A stretch of DNA of 64,000 bases from Casuarius casuarius. Taxonomy: Eukaryota > Chordata > Aves > Casuariiformes > Casuariidae. A program made the translations under genes and the position numbers. Positions 1 through 13,930 of this stretch are shown here, piece after piece. Where the stretch lies: contig PTFA01000272.1 in the NCBI GenBank assembly GCA_003342895.1, forward strand, positions 944,809 through 1,008,808. Direction: 5' to 3'. Each line of letters begins with the position of its first letter. Position 1 is the first letter of the stretch. The notes below the pieces were generated by a model. The model ran no database searches. It was given only the letters and a program-made list of their open reading frames with translations, and was not told the origin of the DNA.

Positions 1-420
1 CGTTTGGAGGACGCGGCCGTTGCCGGGAGCGGCCGTTTGAGCTCCGTTCGCGGAGCGGCCGGGCGCCAGCCCGTGTCACCGGGCCGGGGGTGGGGGGGGA
101 GGCCTTGCCGGCGGCGCGCCCGAAACGCGGTGTCGCCACACGGCCCCTCAGGGAGGGGAAACCTCTCCGAAGCGCTTTTCGGGGCAGAAACACTGATTTG
201 CTGGAGTCCTTTTTTTTTAAAAAAAAAATCATACCGAACACCGCGCGGGCCGCAAACGCTGCCCATCGCGCTGCGATCCGCGGGAGAGAGGTGGAAGAGG
301 GACGGCGTTGGAAGTTGAATTCGCGGCTGGGGCAGTGCGTGGCGGCCGGCGGGGCGGGGGTGCCTGCCGAGCGGGCGGCTGTGTTTACTGCGGCCGACAG
401 AGCTCCCGCAGGAATTAGCG
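1..420. promoter_or_regulatory. MOB1B: CpG island edge, probable MOB1B promoter / exon 1 downstream flank
   Basis: The first ~420 bases are GC-rich with many CG dinucleotides, including GC-box-like runs near 80-110 and 340-360. CpG density then drops to the AT-rich, CpG-poor level of the rest of intron 1. CpG islands normally cover vertebrate housekeeping promoters, and the next coding sequence on this strand is MOB1B exon 2. The simplest reading is that the window starts just downstream of, or inside, the MOB1B promoter island. I could not find the short first coding exon here, so transcription start and start codon probably lie upstream of base 1. The gene assignment is inference; the base composition is seen directly. 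Confidence 0.6.
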
Positions 421-3400
421 GCGATTTAGGTGTGTGCAAAGCCTTAGGTTTTGCTCTGCTGCTTCGTAGGCAACAACTGAATGAACTTTGGTCCCTCCCC
501 TTGGGAACAAGGACGAGGTACTTATGACAATTAACGCAAACCGGTTCAGTGACCTATTAATTAAAGCGAAGATGTGCTCTAGGGAAAGAAGGGAGATGCA
601 AGCCGCTGGAGAAGGCACCCTGGCAGAGCCGGGCTCCATTAAGGCCTTTGCCCTGCTGGGCGGGCTGGTGTGTTTGGAGTTAAGCGTGTGCAGTTCCCGG
701 GAGGCTCTCCCTGTCTGACAGTTGTTAAAGGCTTATATTGATAATCACCAGATGTGTGTAGCCTGCTTTTAGCGGACATACTTTATCTTGGGAACCGGAG
801 TGTTCTGGTAAGTTGTGTTTTCACGGAGACAAATGCTCGCTCCGCTCTAGGTCTCTCCGTTGCGTTTGTCCTCTAACTCGGCCGTACCGAACCGGTGTGC
901 CTGTAATTGCACTGGTACTGTCTCACCCCGGGAGAGACTGGAAAGGCACCTCTCAGCTGGGGGGTCGAGGGAGGCAGATACAAATGACTGTCGGTGGACT
1001 CAGGCGCTGTGCTCCTAATGAGAAGCCCAGCTGTCCCCCTCCTTCATAATTCTCAGCTGCTGCAACGGAGAAGGGGGATAGGATTTTTAATACCGTGGTG
1101 CTCTGGGAGTCTGGTTTGCAAATTAGGGAGCCTCCCGGTCCGTGGCATTTGGCTAGCTGGTAACTGAAAAGCATGAAACCCTCCACTCTGTCAAAGGCAG
1201 TAATGAGTTTTTTGTTTCTTTTTCCAGACCCTTCTGAAACCCAGGAAAGCAAACCTTTAGCCTTGCCTCCGTTGTTTCAAGTAGCCCTGCTGGTTGGAAA
1301 ATAGAGAGCGAAGCTGAAGTTATTGCATGGCAAAGCTAGAAACATTGGCATAGCTTTTTAGCTGTTGGTAGAGTTGGGTGGATGGCACCTGATCTGCTCA
1401 TCTGCACTCTAGAAATCAATTTAAAAAATAATTTTTGGAGATGTCTGTTAGGCCTCAGGGGAGCCAGGGGAAACTTTCTATTAGTTACTGGCAAGATTTT
1501 TTTTTTTCTTTTAGTATCTGGAAAGTTAGTATGACCTTTTCTCCAACTTCAGTTTCATGTTATCTGCATTGAGTCATTGAATGACAGTGGTTGTATATGT
1601 TTACACTTTAACACACTTAGCTCATGTTTACATTCTATGCTGCAGAAAACCCCATTTTTTCACAGTAGGCAGGGTGTCCAGGGTGTGGAGTAACAAAGTT
1701 GTTTCTTTGGGTTTTCTCTACTTCACTGGTATTGTTGTCTTTTTGTGAACGCAATTTCAAGCTCATAGTAAAGATGCACCAGATTAAGGTATTATTGTAC
1801 ACCTATTAGAAACATTTTCTAAATTGCAGTGAACCTGTCACACAGGTTTATCATCAGTAACTTGGCTGTAGTTTGTCAGTTTGACAGTCAAGTACAGTAT
1901 CAGAAGCCATGTTCTGCTTGCAGACTTGTTTGCAGTCAAATAACAGGGCAATTGTGCTCAGATAATGTTTGCACAGGGTGCTTGGGGCCCCCCTCAAAAG
2001 CCCATTGCATGGTAGTTGTCCGCAGACAAATCCGTTGCTATTCTTTTCTGTTGCTAGGGCCTGTGACATATAAAGCTACATGCAGGGGGAAAAAAAAATC
2101 AAGGGAAACCATTGTCTTTTCTTGTTATGGATAACATTATAAGAAGACTGTCTTTGAAAGGAGTCACTGAATTAATGGAATTTGATTTTGACAGCAGTTG
2201 TTATTTTCAGCGTCACCGTTTTGTCTTTATGATCTTTTTCTTCCTTTCTGAAAACACTTTTTGTAAACATCAACAATGTTTAAATAGGATATCTTGAATC
2301 TTAAAAAAAGAAAAAAAGAAAAGGAGAAAAGAAAAAAAGCACTGGAAACATCTTCAGTTCCAAAAAACTCAGCTTGACAATTTCTCTCTAAAAGGAAATT
2401 ACAGCATGGTTGCAGGTACTGTAGCTCACATCTCCAAGGAAGAAATTAAAGATAGTTCTGGTAGGCGTGCCATATGGTAACACGCTTGCGTTATCCTACG
2501 CTGGCAAAACTTACGTAAAAAAGAAGCTACATAAAAATAATTTATTTTTGAAAGGAAAAGTTTATTGTCAGCGTGAAGGTGACTTGTAAACCAAATGGGG
2601 GAAAGATGTGCTTGCAAGGATCTTGTCCTCGTATTTCTCAGTCTTGTATAAGCATGGCCTAGCAATTTCTTTTGGTGGTGCGTGTGGGTTATCTTTTAAA
2701 TGAAAAGCACATTTTCTGTGTGTATAAGTATATGCAGAAGATGCAGTGGGGCATAACTTTTTCCTTACATCTCTTGCAGATTAATATCAAAATCAGAGCT
2801 GGTGTGCTTGTTCCTGGATTGACAGGCATTATGGCCTTCCTGCTTTCCCAGTCTGCTCCTGCTCCTGAAGAATGTCATGGTTCCCTTTCTCAGCTTTCCT
2901 AGAGGTTGACTTACTGCTTATTAGACGAAAGCTGTTTCTAACATGGGCGGTATCCTTCAGCCTTACAGAACTATTTAATGGCAACTCTAGCTGGAGAGGA
3001 GCTGAGTCCTTTGTGAGTGCTCCTTGTCTTCTGTAGTTACAGCTGGAGATGCGGTATTTATCTCCTCTTTATCAGGGACTCTCAGAGGCACTTCTGAACT
3101 GGAATTTTGGTCTTTGAAAATTAGTGTAGGCATTTACAAAGTGTTAGAAATGGGAGGTGTGCACTTGTCAAATAGTCAGATATTTTTACTCACTCTATCT
3201 TTAAAAAACTGGCTTTACCCTTATTGCAGTTGGATGCTTCTGTTTCTTGGGTTTCGTTCATTTGTTTTTTTACATTAGAGTATGATGTATTCCTCTGTGG
3301 CTTGACCAGTGTAATACTACTGTGTAAGCTGCATTCGTATTTAAGAGATGAGGGCAAAGGTGCTTGCCACAGAAATGTGTTTTCTTACCACTCTTTGTTT

Positions 3401-6400
3401 AACTAGTACCGTTAGAGATGTGTTTGGTTCTCTTCTGGAGCGTTACTGGCAATGAAAGGTCTCTGAGTTTGCCTATCAGTAAATGGGAGCGAGAACTGCC
3501 AGCTTACTGCCAGCTTGGTTCTCTGCCTCCGCAGGTTCTTCGCCTCGGCTTCCTGTGGTGTATAAGACGAAAGATGGCTTCTGTCCTTCCAACGCACTGG
3601 GAAGCTGGTGCTTGAAACAGTTGTCCAATGACATGTCTGCTGTGTGTGGTTGGGAAGTTTTCTTTGCAGTGCTTGGTGGGAGTTGGAGGAAAATTTTGAA
3701 ATTTAAGAAATTGTAGAGAACTGTTGGCTTAGAGCTGGAAAACCTGCTTTATCTGTCCTGTGCAAGTGGACTTTTTAAAAAAAAATTTAGGTAACCGAAG
3801 TTTTGAGTTTTGAGGAGACAGGAGGATTCCTTGGAGGCAGAGGTTATATGGAATCAGCTGTGACACTGGACTTCACAGGAAGTACTGTGAAGACTTTTTT
3901 TTAAAATTGCTTAAAGCAGTAATGAAATTACTGCCTGTAGAAATGTATGGTCTTACCTGAATTCTGTGTTTAATATTGTTCAAGCCTGCGTCACTCCAGC
4001 TGTACCATTAACTTTGTGTTTAATTCCTGCTTTGAAAGGCTTGCTGTCAAAAGATTTGCCCCTTGGCTTGTAGCTCTGCTAGTCTCTCACTTTAAAGGAA
4101 GGGAGCTCTATGGACTAGAAAGCTTCCAGAAACCATGGCGATGAATACAGCATTAAGTTAAACAGAAGTGTTCGTGTTCCCCCTTGTGCTGTCTGTAGTA
4201 CAATTCATTTTCACATTCTCAGGCTGTCTTGAAGGCAGCCTTTTAAAGTGCTTGTCACTCTGCTTCCATCCTCATTTATCTTCCCTGAAGACCTCAAAAC
4301 GTTTTTTTAGGGTGCAGTTTGTTGATGGGGTTAAGTTCACGGAGGCACTTGTCATCCTTCTAATGAGTGGGTTGAGGAAGCTAAACCAGCAGAAAACTAT
4401 TGATTTTTTTGGTAGGATTATTTTTTTGCTAATTTATCTACTTGTATTGGCTCACTGGAACGAGCTGAGAGTTGATGGTGAAGTAATGGAAGCAGCAGGA
4501 ATGTGTGGACATAGCAAAAGAAGAGGAGGAGGCTTCCTTTTTTGCTGCTAGCTAGCAATGAGATTAGCTTAGCTGTATCATCAACCCTATCCTTCAAACT
4601 TTGGTTTTGTGCATGCATTACTACCTTTATAAGATGAGTCTTAGGCAATGAGTTCTTGCAATTCCCTCATCAGCGATTTTTTTTCTTTTCTGGTGATTTT
4701 GAGGGGATGTGTGCTTGTCATGGTAAACTGACATACACTTAAAAAAAAAAAAAAAAAAAGTAGTTGATCAAATTTGCATATGATGAAATGCAAATGAATT
4801 GTAGCCAGCAATGCATGACTGCTGCTGCCTTATGGTTAGGGTTGGTGGTGGAGGGCTGCAAAGCTGAGTTTATGCTGACTCCTGGCTCCTTGTATTTCGA
4901 GATGAGTGAATCCTCAAAATAACAGAGCTGCGCAAACCGTGTTCAGGCTGCAAGATGTTTGAGCTTGGAATTGCATTTGAAAAGCTTTTGCCGCCAATAC
5001 TGTGTTTAGGGGAATGTATAATTGATGAACTGAGTGATTGCTCCTTTTCGATGTTCGCAGGTGATTCCTTTTCCATAAAGAAGCATTAGTTTAAAATGAA
5101 GAAAAGGACACCTGAAGAAGGGCATTGTTCAGTGTCAAAGTTGTGTATACTACATGGCAATGGATGTCCGGTCTTAATTGCTTCCTAATTGTTTGCTTTT
5201 ATGACACAGTTGTTTACCCTAGTTTGTCCTTCTCTGTTTGTGTTTGTAATGTAAGTAAACCTATGCAATTAGCTCCTTCCATTTGTCAGATGAGAGTAGT
5301 GATGGAACAAGGATCACTTTCAGTGGAGGGTTTGTGCACGTGTAGCGTGACCTCGTTTTTAATCTTGAAAAGATGCCTGATGTTTTTAGTAGTTTTCTGT
5401 CAAGGCTTTGGGTTTAGGCTCTCATGGCAACAGAGAGCTGTAGTAAGGAGAGCCTGTGGGTCAGTGCTTCCTCTTACAGTGTATATGTTCTGTGAGATAG
5501 TCTTCTAGAAAGGATAAAGTATTAGAAGTGTTTGTCCACCAGAAGGTAGCTTTAAGAGTTACAAGTGTGGTAGTTTGCTTTCATGCCCGAGGCTGGCTGT
5601 TTTATTGAACTGTTGCATTTACCCTCAGATCTTGACAATATTCTCACTTAATTTTTCAGGCTTATTTTACCTTAGCTCTAGCCTGTTGTTGGTTAATCTC
5701 AGTGCTTTGCTTCTGACTACAGTACCTTTGGTATCGTCCAATACTTTAAAAGAAAAAAGTTAACTGGCAGAATAAAACTGCCTGTTTTACTTTAGAGAAG
5801 TAAATAGCTGCATCTGATCATGCCACTTTAAGTCTTCCATAATAAGCGACAAGAAAGATGTTGCTGCCAAAGCTATCAATAAGCCTTTGACCCACGAATC
5901 AACCTAAACCACAGGATATGCTTTGCCATATTTTCAGCATTTGTAAACTAAGCCATTTCCTATTAGCACTGTGAAACAGTGAATGTACTGTTTGTTTGTT
6001 TGGGTGGTGTTTTTTTTTGTTTTTTGTTTTTTTTTTTTTTTTAGTGCATACAGGGGGAGGTTGTGGGTTATAGGGATTAAAATGCTGCAGAATCTGTTTT
6101 TGGCTAAAGATGAATATTACTTCATTGCTTTTCACAGACATTATTTTTTATTTCTCTATCCTCTAAATTTCATGGAGTGGAATTGTCAGGATCCAGTGCT
6201 TTGCTTTGTCTTCTCTGTGCATGTTGCTTTTTTTAAACATGGTATTTCCTTCCCTTCGACTTGCATAGCACTTCTCTGGCACTGCTGTAATGTTGGCTGT
6301 CATTATGGTAATGCCTGTATGCCTACTGCATGATATGTGAGCATTACTGCAGAGAAGTAGCGATGCTTGTATTTACAGCAGTGTGAAGTACCATCCTCTG

Positions 6401-9400
6401 CTGAAGGAAGATCAGCACAGGTAAAGGACCACAAAAGCATTTGGGAGTTAAAACTTGTTGAGTCCCTTTTAGAGTCTCTATGAGGCAACCGAGGGCAAGA
6501 AACTTACTTTTGTTAAAGTTCTCAAGAGGAATTCTTCCAGAGGAAGACATCTGTTGCATTATCTCCTTCTGGAAGGAGATGTATTGAATGTTGAAACTGA
6601 GTGGGCCATAAAATTCCCTCCAAAGTTAAAGTGTGTTCTGACTGAGTTGTCTCAGATCACAAAGAAATAACCATAAGGCTAAGTTCATTTTTTGTGTGTG
6701 TGTGCGCGGATACTTTGGGGAAGGAATCTGAGAGATGGGAACAAGAGCCATGGGTTGGTTGTCTGGAGGGGCATGTATCCATGCAACTGTAACTGTTTCT
6801 TTATTAATAAATTTGAAATGACTTCTTACCTCTTAGTTCTGCTTTCGTAAACAAGATCAACAATTTTAGAATATAAAAATCTTACTGAATGTACACTTTT
6901 CAGGACTTGATATCCAATTCTGCTCAGTATACTAAAATGCATTGTGTATCTCAGAATTGTTCTGTTAAATTCAAATCTTTGCTTCTCATTTCAAATATAT
7001 AACCTGCGTCAGCAGTTACTACCTTCATGCGTATGACATGATAGTTCTTTCGTTAGTAAAACAACAACCTCCCACTATGAATTCATGAAGTAGTTTTTCC
7101 CTGAAACTACATTTTGAGACATTTAAAAGCAGTCAGTTCCTGGTGACTTGGAACAGAATTCGTTCACTCTTCTCTTGCATCTTTTAGGTTTGTCTTCGGG
7201 AGAAAGCTAAGGATAACTTGCAGCCTTTTGGTCCATTATGCCTTGTCCTTCAAAACATAGACTTGCATTGCACAGATACAACTTGCAAATCACAAGGATC
7301 CTTTTCTCATTCTTCCCTCTTTTCCCCTTCCCCCTCTAAATCCAACAACAACCCTAGCTTATTGTTCCAAGTTTCCTCCTGTTTTCTGTGTGGAGACACT
7401 TCTGTGTTGTTCACCCTCTCCTCTCTCCTTTTTCCTCCTCCAGTTCACAGCTGTTCCTTGGCTTGAATCCATTCCTTTTGTTATTCTTGTATATTGCCTG
7501 CGATCCTATCCATGTTTCAGTTCAGTTTTATTTGAAGCTTTATAGCTTGCACCTTTTCTATTGAATTTTTTTGGTCGCCTGTCATTGCACGTTGTCGTTA
7601 ACTGTGGGAGCTTACCTGCGGAGTTGTGTCTTAGGGATATGAGCACTTCCGAAGTATAAAAACTTCCTCCTTTCCTTGGAGAAGACGATCATATTGCAGA
7701 TGAGAACTCATAATGCATGAATTTGTTGTCTCTATCCCAAGTCTAATTCCTTTCTTTATGACAGAGAGAATAAATGAGCTTAAGCTGGCTTTGGTATATT
7801 CCTCTTGCGCTAAAAAAAAATTGAGTTGTCTGATTTTAGACATAAAAAGAATTTGAACCCAAAGTGTGATTGGGTGGGCTTCCTGTGTTAACCGTAATTA
7901 AATAACCCATATATGACTTTTTTAGTTTGTATTTTAACTGCATTTTTACCAACTGCAGCAATCGTCTTGGCTTTACTTGAATGGAGGAATAGTTTTGGGG
8001 ACTTGCTGAGCGTTCAAAATCCAGAAATGAAAATGGCACCTTAAGATGTTTCAGATAGTTGGGTTTTCTTGATAAGATGCTTTGCAACGTGAAATCAAAC
8101 TTTACTGAAGATAGGTGCAACACATCCAAGATTGCATTAAATATGGAGGATGTTTAAGAAATACTTTGTGATGAGAAAATGGAGGGTATTTTTGGAAGAC
8201 TGTTAGATTATTCGTTACTGCCTCCTGTCCATTTCTTCTTCCTGTTGTTCTTTTGTGTTATTTCTCGATTCTAGTGATTGTTATTTCCTGAAACCAGATG
8301 CTGTTGCACCTATTAATCATGTGTAAGTGTAGTCTTAAATATATGCTTTGAGGTTTCTGTTGGGAAATTGCAGTGTGTTTTTGATTTGCAGTGTTTGGAT
8401 CATCAGTCTGTTTTGCGTAGGGGTGGCAATAAAAGACAGCCTTTTATAGTGTGTTGAAATGACCCCACTCCATTAAAACTTAGTTCAGTTTCTCCTTTTC
8501 TAATCTTGTTTTTTTTTTTTTCTAAACACATTAACAGCTTATTCTTTTTACTGTTTTTAAAAGGGCTGAAGACTGTCTTAAGCCATTTTGCTAGTCTTTT
8601 TTTTTTTTTTAAATTCTTTTTGATTCCCTGCTGTGATTTCATAGGTTGTATGACTAGATTTACTTTAGTCATTCATAAAGCATTGGTTTTTAAAAGCACT
8701 GATCAGGGTTTTGGGAAACCATCCATGTTCTGAGGCACGTTCTCCAAGCACTATATTTGGTGTATAAGTAAGGAACTAATTTGATATTGGAGCCAAGCTT
8801 TCATTACTGTAATTCATCATCTTCAACAGCATGTAGATTGCATTCTGAAAATCTTTGCTTCCTACCTTCTTCTTAAACATATTCGGAGGGTGTGGCTATT
8901 AACAGCAAATGCTGTTTAGGATGCATTAGTAATGTAAGTACATGAAGAAAATTTAGCTGAATGTCAGCCGCTGTGACATGTGGAACAGTACGTCATGGAA
9001 TATAGTGTATGCCTTTTGTATGGGATGCTTTTGCCCTTGCTTTGGCAAATTGAACAAGTATTACAGGGAATGAATCACAGCTAGGGAAATACTGTTAATC
9101 ACCAGCTCTGTTAATTCGATTCCCCCCTTTCCTTCCCTTCTGCCCCGCAACGCACATGATGCGGTAGAAGGCAGGCAGTCTGTGAGGCTGCCCGTAGGGA
9201 GCTGTAGCTCTCCAGACCACTTTATGATGTTTTCCATTACTGGTTGAAGGATCTTGAACTCCTTGATGCCTGCTTAAACAGTTCAGTGAACCTTCTTCCT
9301 TTATTAATGCTTCCAGTGTCTTTTCTTTAAACAAAATCAGATGCGTTACTAAAAGGAAAAAACCCCAGCCTCAGACTTGTACATTTCTTACATTTCTTTT

Positions 9401-12364
9401 GGAATTCGCTTAGTTGCATCTTCTGTAATGGTAACTTATAGGTTTAATTTCCGACCATCTGTGGGTGCTCGTATTTGGTTGATTTGCTTCTGTCTCTTGT
9501 TGGTATTCACTTTGACTGCTGGTCCAGGGCAGTCTTGAATATTATTACTTCCCTCTTTAAAAAAAGAGAAAAAACCCTTCCCTTTCCTTATACTCTGCAT
9601 GATGTTCAAGTTCATCATTTTGTTTTTCATGTTTCCATGCGTCTGCATAGCATGTGCAGTATCGTTCTCACTCCCACATCTGTTATCAGGCATCTTCCCT
9701 CCATCTAACTGATTTTCTTCAGAACCTAGCGTTTTCTTGGAAACGTCTGAATGGCAGGTTTGGAGAATTTCTTCAAAATACGTCAGTTTCAAAATGTTGT
9801 TCTTCCTGTGTTTGCTCTCAGTTCTGTGTCTTCATCATTCATATGACAGATTAGAGACATGCACTCCAACGATTTAGATTGCAGACTTTGCAGGGTGGAA
9901 TCTCTCTACGGGTTTCATTCAGGAGGGAGCGTGTTGGTATACTTTGTTAGCATGTTATATAATCTTCTGTCACAGGTGCCTAATTTTGTTGATTCTGAAT
10001 TTGTTTGCCACTGGGCAGAACTGCCTACTCTATGGCTTTATTTCTCATGAAGCAGTTCCTGCTGCAGGGTATGTATGGCATCCTTTTCAGCAGCCTTTCA
10101 GCTCCTTCCAATAGTCTGCTCTTTACAACTTCATTGAGTCCCCTTTCTTCAAAGGGAAATGTGCCATACATTCATGTACAGCAGAAATAAGTGTTCAGAT
10201 AGCTTTTTAATGCCAAGGCTTATGTATGGGAAAGGGTAGGCTTTACAAAAGAAGAGTAGTTCTTTCTTCTGATGAATAATTTACTTAGCACATTCAGTAA
10301 CTGAGATTTGAACCTTAGTGGAAACTAAACTTTGAAGCCTAACTGGGTGAAGTTATAACTTTTGTTTGAATTCATGCTGTGCCCTTCCTTTTAAACAAGC
10401 TAATGCTAATTGACAGAAATAAGGATTTTGGGGGGAAGGAGGGGAGCATTAGTGAGAAAATAGCGCTATTTAGTTTGTGGAGAACTTAATTAGTGACTGA
10501 AAGGGTAAAGATACTGAACTCCCTCTCTACGGTTCTCAAGAAAAAATGAAACAGAGAGGAAGGAATACTTTCTATTTACCTCCTTTTAAAATTGTAGTAG
10601 CCTGCTCTTTTTAAAGAATGAGTACATGAATATTAGGAGACTAGAATACCAATGAATCTGGTTTTGGTTCCGTCCTGCAGTTCCAAGGTGCACACACACA
10701 CATGGACACGGACACGATATGAGGATTAAAATAGTCAAGGAAACTGGGACTTTATTAAAACACCCAACAAAACAGCTAAGACCAGTCCTCAGTTTTGCTG
10801 TTTGTAGTAAGACAAATTCTGTGAGTGAGGACACTGTTGCATGCATTTGTTTGAAGATAGTCAGTGAACACCAGGGAGTGTGGAGTAAAACATTCTGGAT
10901 AATCTTCATTGCTTTCTTTTAACAGATTTCAAATGGATTATGGGGGATAATGTATGGAGGTACTTGGATCTCCACTGAAAGCATCTTGCTTGCAAATTTG
11001 AGTGAAAAACTGTTTAAAATGATCCCTGGTGGTCTTAAAGCTCTTGGAAAAGTGCGGAGAAATTCGTGAGCAACAGTAGAATGACATTCATAAAGGAGAC
11101 ATAGTAAGCTATCTGAAAGGTCCTTGAGAGAAGACTTATGGCTCGGATGCAACAGATATATTTCTGCGTGCCATCTGAGGCACGGTGACTGTACAGGTGC
11201 TCTTCACCCCATGCAGATGCAAGGCAAAATGCATCAGTTCAAGACTGTTTCTGGTAGGGCAGGTTTAGAATCAAATCCTGCTCTCCACCTTGAGTAGCAT
11301 TTGGACAGCTCTGTCCGTAATCCATTTATTCCTTAAAGGTGTCCGCTGCTGAAATGGAGCGTCATCTCCACATGACGATTGGCTTCTTGCCTCTGCTCTT
11401 AACCTGTGACAATAGGAGTGTTAGGAAGCAGTTGGCTCCACATCTTGCTATTATTTTGTTTGCTGGGTAGAAATCTACACTTCTAACGCCATTAAATGCT
11501 ACTGATTTCCTGCTGATGATGTGCATTGGCCGTTTTTCCCTCTAGCTTAATCTGATGAACCAGTGATTGTTTTCCTATCTAGTAATAAAGAAAACTTTAA
11601 TAATGAGAGCAGCCAATAACTGATTTTTAATTTTAGAGTGTATGGGACTTTTAAAACAGTGATCTTGAAGTTACTGGCTTTTCCATGGTTTTGTGGGGAT
11701 GCCTTGTGAAAAATGGGGACAGAAGACTTTCTGCAGTCTGGAGATTTTATACCGTGGATGTGTTTCAGTTTTCCTGTTGTCTTCATGTCTTTCTGCCTCT
11801 GCAGGTCAATTTGGCATGCTTTGCTGCATGTGTACTTCTGCTTTCCTTTCATCGTGGTTTTTCTTTGGTGGATTCTCCTGTAAACTGTGCTCCCTTTTGT
11901 CTCTCTGCCCTGTCCCTCTTCTCGCATTCTCCATCGCCACTGTTAGTCCTACGGAGGACAGCGCTTTGTCAGTTGAGTCACTTCCGCAGCTGTTGGCCAC
12001 TCGGAGAATTACTTTAGTTCTGTTTTCGAGCGCATGGAGGGAGCTCCAGTAGTATTCAGTGACTGAAACTCTGATTCATTTTGTTTGTTTTGAGGGTTTT
12101 CCAGGGGATGAAACCGTATTAAATGAGCATGCTGTAAATGAAACCAGGGAATTTACTTTGTGCGTGAGCATAGCAAACCGATGATGATTTCCTGCTTACA
12201 GGATGATGTTCTGGAAGCCTGTTCTTTGCGTTGGGAATTGGTTACTTGCAAGACAAGCTGCATGCAACTGCATCAACAGTAGGAACCCCGTTGCTACCTG
12301 TGTGGATGGCGTTGTTTTAGCCATGACCACTGTAACATAATGCCTCCACTGTGTTTACAGGTAT

Positions 12365-12420
12365 ATTCTGAGGTTGCAGATGGAAAAACGGGCAGAGAGA
12401 CGCAGAGAAGTGTAGGTGCC
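12365..12420 (-). repeat. Possible degenerate MIR fragment
   Basis: The order 'cagatgg-aaa-cgggcagagaga' resembles the reverse strand of the MIR core (cagatggggaaactgaggcacagag). The match is short and interrupted, so this is a weak call. Confidence 0.25.
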
Positions 12421-13719
12421 TAGCCGTTGCAGAAAAGGGTCTGTGGCCGCTTAAAACTTCTGCGGGTTTGGCCCTGAAGTGTGTTGCTGCAGGGCATGCA
12501 AGGGCAGGTGTCACATGGAAGAAATAAATGGCTTGGCCCTCAGAGGCTGGTCCTCTGTCCTCTAATCAGCCAGCCTTCTGCCTTCCCCTGAGAGGCTGCT
12601 GGGGAATAAAGACAAAAGCTTCTCTTCAGCTGGGTTGCGGTGCATGTAAGAGCATCCGGCTTTTGCCAGATGGATCCCGAATTTGCTTCATTTCACTGAC
12701 TCTAAAATCTGTATAATTCGCTTTATGAAGGACACTGCTTAAAAGAAGAAAAAGTCGTTAAAAAAATGTGGGAGGAACAATCAAACTACATGTGTTACGA
12801 CAGTCTGCAGCACTGTGTGGTGAAGGTTGGGACAAGCAAAAGCAAAAACCATTCCTTAAGGCTACCTGAAAAAACTCTTCCCTTACCGGATGTGAGTCAT
12901 CTGATAAACTCTTGCTCTTCTTTGAACATGTGGAGTCCTGTGTATAGTGATACTTTTTTTTTTTTTTTAAGAAGACGACTTTTTTTAAGATGACTTTTTA
13001 ATCTGCCTCCTCTCATATCATTCTGAAACTTTAATCTATGAAGATAAACAGTTAATTTTCTAGGAGAAAGAGGACAGGTTTTAGTTCCAGCCTTGATGAA
13101 TATGAAATCAAAAATCTCATGAAAATACTTGTTTCACTGTCAATACTTTGACAGAAGAAGGTGCTATTTCGTATCAATTATAAAAATGAAGGTCACCACA
13201 CCAGTTGAAGAGTATGTTCAGGTTGAAAAGCATACAGAAAATTAGAATTATTCCATGGTACAGCAAAGAAAAAGGGTGGGATGAGGAAGAATAGATAATA
13301 TTTCATATAGTATTTTACTGAAAAGAAAGAAGTGGGATTTGGGCTTTTGTCTGGGTTTGTAGATACCCCATTTCCAGGCATCCAAAGAAGCATTTGTTTT
13401 AGGAATAACCCACGTTGCTTTGCCAACATTGTCAATCCCACAAGCTGAAAAATCAGGATATTGTCTTAAAACCCCCAGGTCTGTGATGCTTTCTTTTTAG
13501 ATACATGAATCCAAAAGTTTCACTATGCTGGTGGCTTTTTTTAAGTAACTATGGTGTTTGAAACTAAGCTTTTCCTTTCTTTTCTCTTCTGAAATGACAC
13601 CCTGCCTTTTGTGGAAAGCTGTGGTTTTTAGCTGTTACCTCGGGATGTTTTTTTCTTTACATCTGAATTTCTTGTTAATTTTGCACGTTCAAGGATCTGG
13701 GGCTTTTAAGCAAAACCGC

Positions 13720-13930
13720 CAGACCGATTGGCAACGTGATGGCTGTTGTGGGCAGCGTGGCTTTGCTCAGTTGAAGCGTGTTTGAGGCGATACGGGGGGA
13801 GAAGCGCCTGTTCCTCCAGCGAGGCCTTTTGCCCAGGCGGGAGCTGCTGCGGCAGCTCTCCTTGACCTCCCGGGAGTCTGGCCAAGGGGAAGGTGCAGCC
13901 GGGGCTGGTTGCCAGCCTAGGGGTTGAGGG
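13720..13930. promoter_or_regulatory. GC-rich islet inside MOB1B intron 1
   Basis: About 200 bases are clearly richer in G+C and CG than the surrounding intron, with an ATTGG (inverted CCAAT) box near 13725. Such an islet can be an intragenic enhancer, an alternative promoter or chance. No splice donor with an attached start codon that would join exon 2 in phase was found. Role unknown. Confidence 0.25.

Noticed and set aside
2111..2130. Sequence reading TCT TTT CTT GTT, resembling the MSFLF start of MOB1B
   Set aside because: It is preceded by TTG, not ATG. The frame does not end at a GT donor in the needed phase, and it lies in AT-rich intron away from any island.
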